Assembly: GCF_003129925.1 (NCBI RefSeq)
Contig: NZ_QFFN01000016.1
Coordinates: 1-53,915 of the forward strand
From: Bifidobacterium catulorum
GTDB taxonomy: Bacteria; Actinomycetota; Actinomycetes; Actinomycetales; Bifidobacteriaceae
Direction: 5' to 3'
DNA length: 53,915 bases
The position numbers and the translations under genes were made by a program. The notes below the pieces were generated by a model, which saw only the letters and a program-made list of their open reading frames with translations, had not been told where the DNA came from and ran no database searches. Below are positions 51,639 through 53,915 of the stretch, in pieces (the first letter of the stretch is position 1; the number at the start of each line of letters is the position of its first letter).

Positions 51639-52317
51639 CCGAACGGCGAGCCTGATCGAATCATTCCATGGACGTCTCATCGTCAGCTGCCAGGCGTATC
51701 CCGGCGAGCCGATGCGCAATCCGGAGACCATGGCGCAGGTCGCCCGTTCGGCGGAGATCGGCGGTGCCGCCGCGATACGCTGCCAGGGACTCGCCGACAT
51801 CAGCGCCATCAAAGGGCGGGTGAAGGTGCCCGTCATCGGTCTGTGGAAGGAGGGGGAGGACGGCGTCTACATCACGCCGACGCTGCGCCATGCCAGGGCC
51901 TGCATCATGGCGGGCGCGGACATCGTGGCGCTCGACGCCACCGACCGTCCGCGGCCGGATGGTCTTACGCTGCGGCAGACCGCACGGGCGCTGAAGGACG
52001 ACGGCGCGGTACTGATGGCGGACTGTGGATGCATCGAGGACGTCGACAACGCCGTGGATGCGGGATTCGACATCATATCCACCACGTTGTCCGGATACAC
52101 CGGCGCCCGGGCCCGGACGGAGGGTCCGGACTATGAGTTGTTGTCCCAGATGCTGGAACGCCATCCCGACATCCCCGTGATATGCGAGGGGCGTGTGCAT
52201 ACGCCCGACGACGCCCGGCGCGTCATGGATATGGGGGCGTGGGCGGTCGTCGTCGGCACCGCGATAACCCATCCCATGACGATCACCTCATGGTTCTCCG
52301 ATGCAGTAAGGTCATGA
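51622..52317 (+). CDS. nanE: N-acetylmannosamine-6-phosphate 2-epimerase
   Basis: 231 aa, family size. It converts ManNAc-6-P to GlcNAc-6-P. A TIM barrel with LIVSCQAYPGEPMRNPETMAQVARSAEIGGAAAIR, VPVIGLWK, VYITPTLRHARACIMAGADIVALDATDRPRP, LMADCGCIEDVDNAVDAGFDIISTTLSGYT and PVICEGRVHTPDDARRVMDMGAWAVVVGTAITHP, all diagnostic; the catalytic lysine is in GLWK. It begins inside the 3' end of nanK with GGAGGAG upstream. No N-acetylneuraminate lyase is visible nearby. Confidence 0.95.
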   Translation: MNPHNSRTASLIESFHGRLIVSCQAYPGEPMRNPETMAQVARSAEIGGAAAIRCQGLADISAIKGRVKVPVIGLWKEGEDGVYITPTLRHARACIMAGADIVALDATDRPRPDGLTLRQTARALKDDGAVLMADCGCIEDVDNAVDAGFDIISTTLSGYTGARARTEGPDYELLSQMLERHPDIPVICEGRVHTPDDARRVMDMGAWAVVVGTAITHPMTITSWFSDAVRS

Positions 52318-52360
52318 CGGCAACCGAATACGGCGATCAGCGGCGGAGGGTGAACGGCAC

Positions 52361-53233
52361 ATGCATTATGTCGAGGGGACGAATCAGGAGCTGTTGACCG
52401 CGTCGCCGCAATTCCCCGCCCTGATCATCGCGCATCAGGGATTCGACCGCGCCCGGTTGCACTGGCATGAGGGGTTCGAAGTGGTGTATGTCCGTCGATG
52501 CCGCGCCACGGTGGTGCGGGGCAGCCGGCGTTCGATGCATCACGAGGGGGATGTGGTGCTCATCCCTCCCCGCCGCCTCCACAGCATCGATCTGATCGGG
52601 GACGACAGGCGGCCGTCCGCGCTGCCTCAGGCGTTGTCCGTCACAATCTCCCCGACGGAGCTGCTGCCCTCGTATCCGTATATCTTCCAGGTGCAGCAGC
52701 AGCTGGATTACGACCATATCGGGGCCGATGCCTACCAGCGCCTGTCGGAATGCTGCGAGCGGATGTTCACCGCGCTGATTGGCGGCAAGCAGACCCGGTT
52801 CCTTGAGGCGAATTCGTGGTTCTACACCATGCTGACCAGTATCTTCGACTATGCCGGGCCGTCGATCCCCCGAACCGGCAACGAGGAGGAGGACAAATCC
52901 ATGGCCCGGGACGGGCGCGTCATCCAACGGATCCGCCATTATGTGCAACGCCATTATCGCGAATCGTTGTCCTCCACCGCGACGGCGCAGCGTTTCGGTT
53001 ATTCCCGGGAGCATTTCTCGCGGATCTTCCGTCGATATTCCGGCGTGACGTTCAAGAACTATGTGACGCGGGTGCGGTTGCTGGTGGCGTGCGACCTGCT
53101 CACCAACACGGACATGCCCATCAGCCGGATCGTCCGCGAGGCCGGTTTCCCAAGCCCGCAGACCATGCGCGGGTCGTTCGACCGTGAATTCGGCTGCACG
53201 CCCAGCGAATATCGGTCCCGTTCCCGGGAATGA
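52361..53233 (+). CDS. AraC-family transcription regulator
   Basis: 290 aa. N-terminal cupin-like sensor (LHWHEGFEVVYVRRCRATVVRG, EGDVVLIPPRRLHSID). C-terminal double helix-turn-helix at about 185-285: YVQRHYRESLSSTATAQRFGYSREHFSRIFRRYSGVTFKNYVTRVRLLVACDLL and ISRIVREAGFPSPQTMRGSFDREFGCTPSEYR. It lies 43 bases after nanE on the same strand, so it is probably the local regulator of nanK-nanE and perhaps of the divergent porter-esterase pair. The ribosome site GGAGGG is 10 bases from the ATG. Confidence 0.92.
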   Translation: MHYVEGTNQELLTASPQFPALIIAHQGFDRARLHWHEGFEVVYVRRCRATVVRGSRRSMHHEGDVVLIPPRRLHSIDLIGDDRRPSALPQALSVTISPTELLPSYPYIFQVQQQLDYDHIGADAYQRLSECCERMFTALIGGKQTRFLEANSWFYTMLTSIFDYAGPSIPRTGNEEEDKSMARDGRVIQRIRHYVQRHYRESLSSTATAQRFGYSREHFSRIFRRYSGVTFKNYVTRVRLLVACDLLTNTDMPISRIVREAGFPSPQTMRGSFDREFGCTPSEYRSRSRE

Positions 53234-53836
53234 TTGTGTTTCGGCCGTCCGTCGGCTTGATTGAGCCGGGCGAACCGTGGTCTGTGGTAGAGAAAAGGCG
53301 AAGGACGACGACGTTCAACGGGCCCAAATGAGGCTTCGTCCTTCGTCGATACGGCATTGTGATGTGAAGAACGTTGGAATCGCAACGTTCCTGATTTCGG
53401 GTGTCGTGATTTCCCAAGGACGAAACGAGATTTCGTCGAAAAAACGGCGTCGTCCGTCGGGCGCGGCGCCGCCGGGGTATTGTTCCGACGGTCCCGACGG
53501 TGAACGGTCCCGACGGTGCGGCCCCGGTCCGACGCCGAGCGCTGTAATCCAATGGAAAAGTGACGGTAATAATCATGCGTACATTTATTAGCAAGTAAGT
53601 TTACAAAAAACTTTCCGAATGCGACAAGGAAGGGAGATGATGCTGATATTCCTTTAATTTCAAAGGAAATAAAGGAATATATACCGTATTGACATTGTGG
53701 GTTGGATTGGCTTCGGTGTGTTTGCTTCGACATGTGCCGTGTTGTAGACATTTTTATGTTAGGATAATTGACAATTAAAGCCTTATCCAATCAATGATGA
53801 TTTGACTGGTGCAGATGCCATCGATATCGAGAAAGG
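53234..53836. other. Intergenic region with hairpins and promoter-like sites
   Basis: About 600 bases without a supported gene. Hairpins: CGAAGGACGA/TCGTCCTTCG (53299-53345), GAACGTTG/CAACGTTC (53369-53390) and GACGAAA/TTTCGTC with an A-run (53419-53437); these could end the nan transcript. From about 53570 it turns AT-rich, with the ATTCCTTTA/TAAAGGAAT dyad (53648-53678), TTGACA at 53689-53694 and again TTGACAATTAA at 53768-53778, consistent with promoters for a gene beyond the window. Confidence 0.55.
53648..53678. promoter_or_regulatory. ATTCCTTTA-N13-TAAAGGAAT dyad beside TTGACA
   Basis: Perfect 9-base arms; the spacer contains a further TTTC/GAAA pairing. It ends 10 bases before a consensus -35 box TTGACA (53689-53694), so it may be an activator or repressor site for a rightward promoter. 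Confidence 0.45.
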
Positions 53837-53915
53837 ATGAGCCTTCGCCAGTTTGTGTGGTGGGGTGTTGAGCCTCGGCGTCGTGGCCGGGGCTTTTGTG
53901 TGTGCGGGTATGGAA
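53837..53915 (+). other. Open frame running off the window, with a terminator-like hairpin
   Basis: From ATG at 53837 the frame stays open to the end and encodes two adjacent tryptophans (TGG TGG at 53858-53863). AGCCTCGG (53871-53878) pairs with CCGGGGCT (53887-53894) with one G-T pair and is followed by TTTT, as in an attenuator. The AAAGG directly abuts the ATG, which is too close for a normal ribosome site, so translation is doubtful. Too little is visible to call a gene. Confidence 0.3.

Overview
The window looks like chromosomal DNA of a Bifidobacterium. It is GC-rich and its genes start on strong AAAGGAG-type ribosome binding sites. It carries an actinobacterial dnaK-grpE-dnaJ-hspR heat-shock locus with a HAIR operator, several GH13-type and plant-glycan enzymes, GPH and sugar-porter carriers, and large secreted proteins ending in LPxTG-like LSKTG/LAKTG anchors. 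I see no phage, insertion sequence, tRNA, rRNA or CRISPR array.

Layout. 1-5000: a hypothetical gene, then a tetrapyrrole block (hemB-hemD leftward, cobA plus a siroheme-synthase dehydrogenase domain rightward, hemC leftward) that would convert 5-aminolevulinate to (siro)heme precursors, which is unusual for the genus. 5001-7301: extragenic repeats and a GH13 alpha-glucosidase. 7480-10260: a translationally coupled three-gene flavin cluster (FMN-binding lipid- or membrane-tethered protein, ApbE flavin transferase, ferric-reductase-like membrane protein), divergent from an NtaA/DszA-type flavin monooxygenase (10637-12061). 12291-15867: a DUF4143 ATPase and a type I pullulanase. 15981-20577: the heat-shock operon.

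20759-33038: a glycan region. An AraC regulator, a GPH symporter, a GH127 beta-L-arabinofuranosidase, a LacI repressor and a giant wall-anchored (alpha/alpha)6-type candidate glycosidase appear to be linked by shared TGCGAA operator half-sites. A secreted or membrane-tethered glycerophosphodiester phosphodiesterase follows. 33215-37189: housekeeping genes rlmH, upp, tadA and ilvA, with repeats between them.

37561-39872: a two-gene cassette of ABC/OLD-type ATPase plus TOPRIM-like protein in less GC-rich DNA, which I read as a candidate anti-phage (PARIS/AbiL-like) system. 40057-47638: two wall-anchored proteins with nearly the same signal peptide, a lamin-tail extracellular nuclease and a 5'-nucleotidase, together fit for salvage of phosphate and nucleosides from external DNA. 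47779-53233: divergent sugar porter plus esterase and nanK-nanE plus AraC regulator, for N-acetylmannosamine/sialic-acid-type catabolism. The last 680 bases hold hairpins, promoter-like sites and possibly the leader of the next gene.

All family assignments are from reading motifs by eye; no database search was run.
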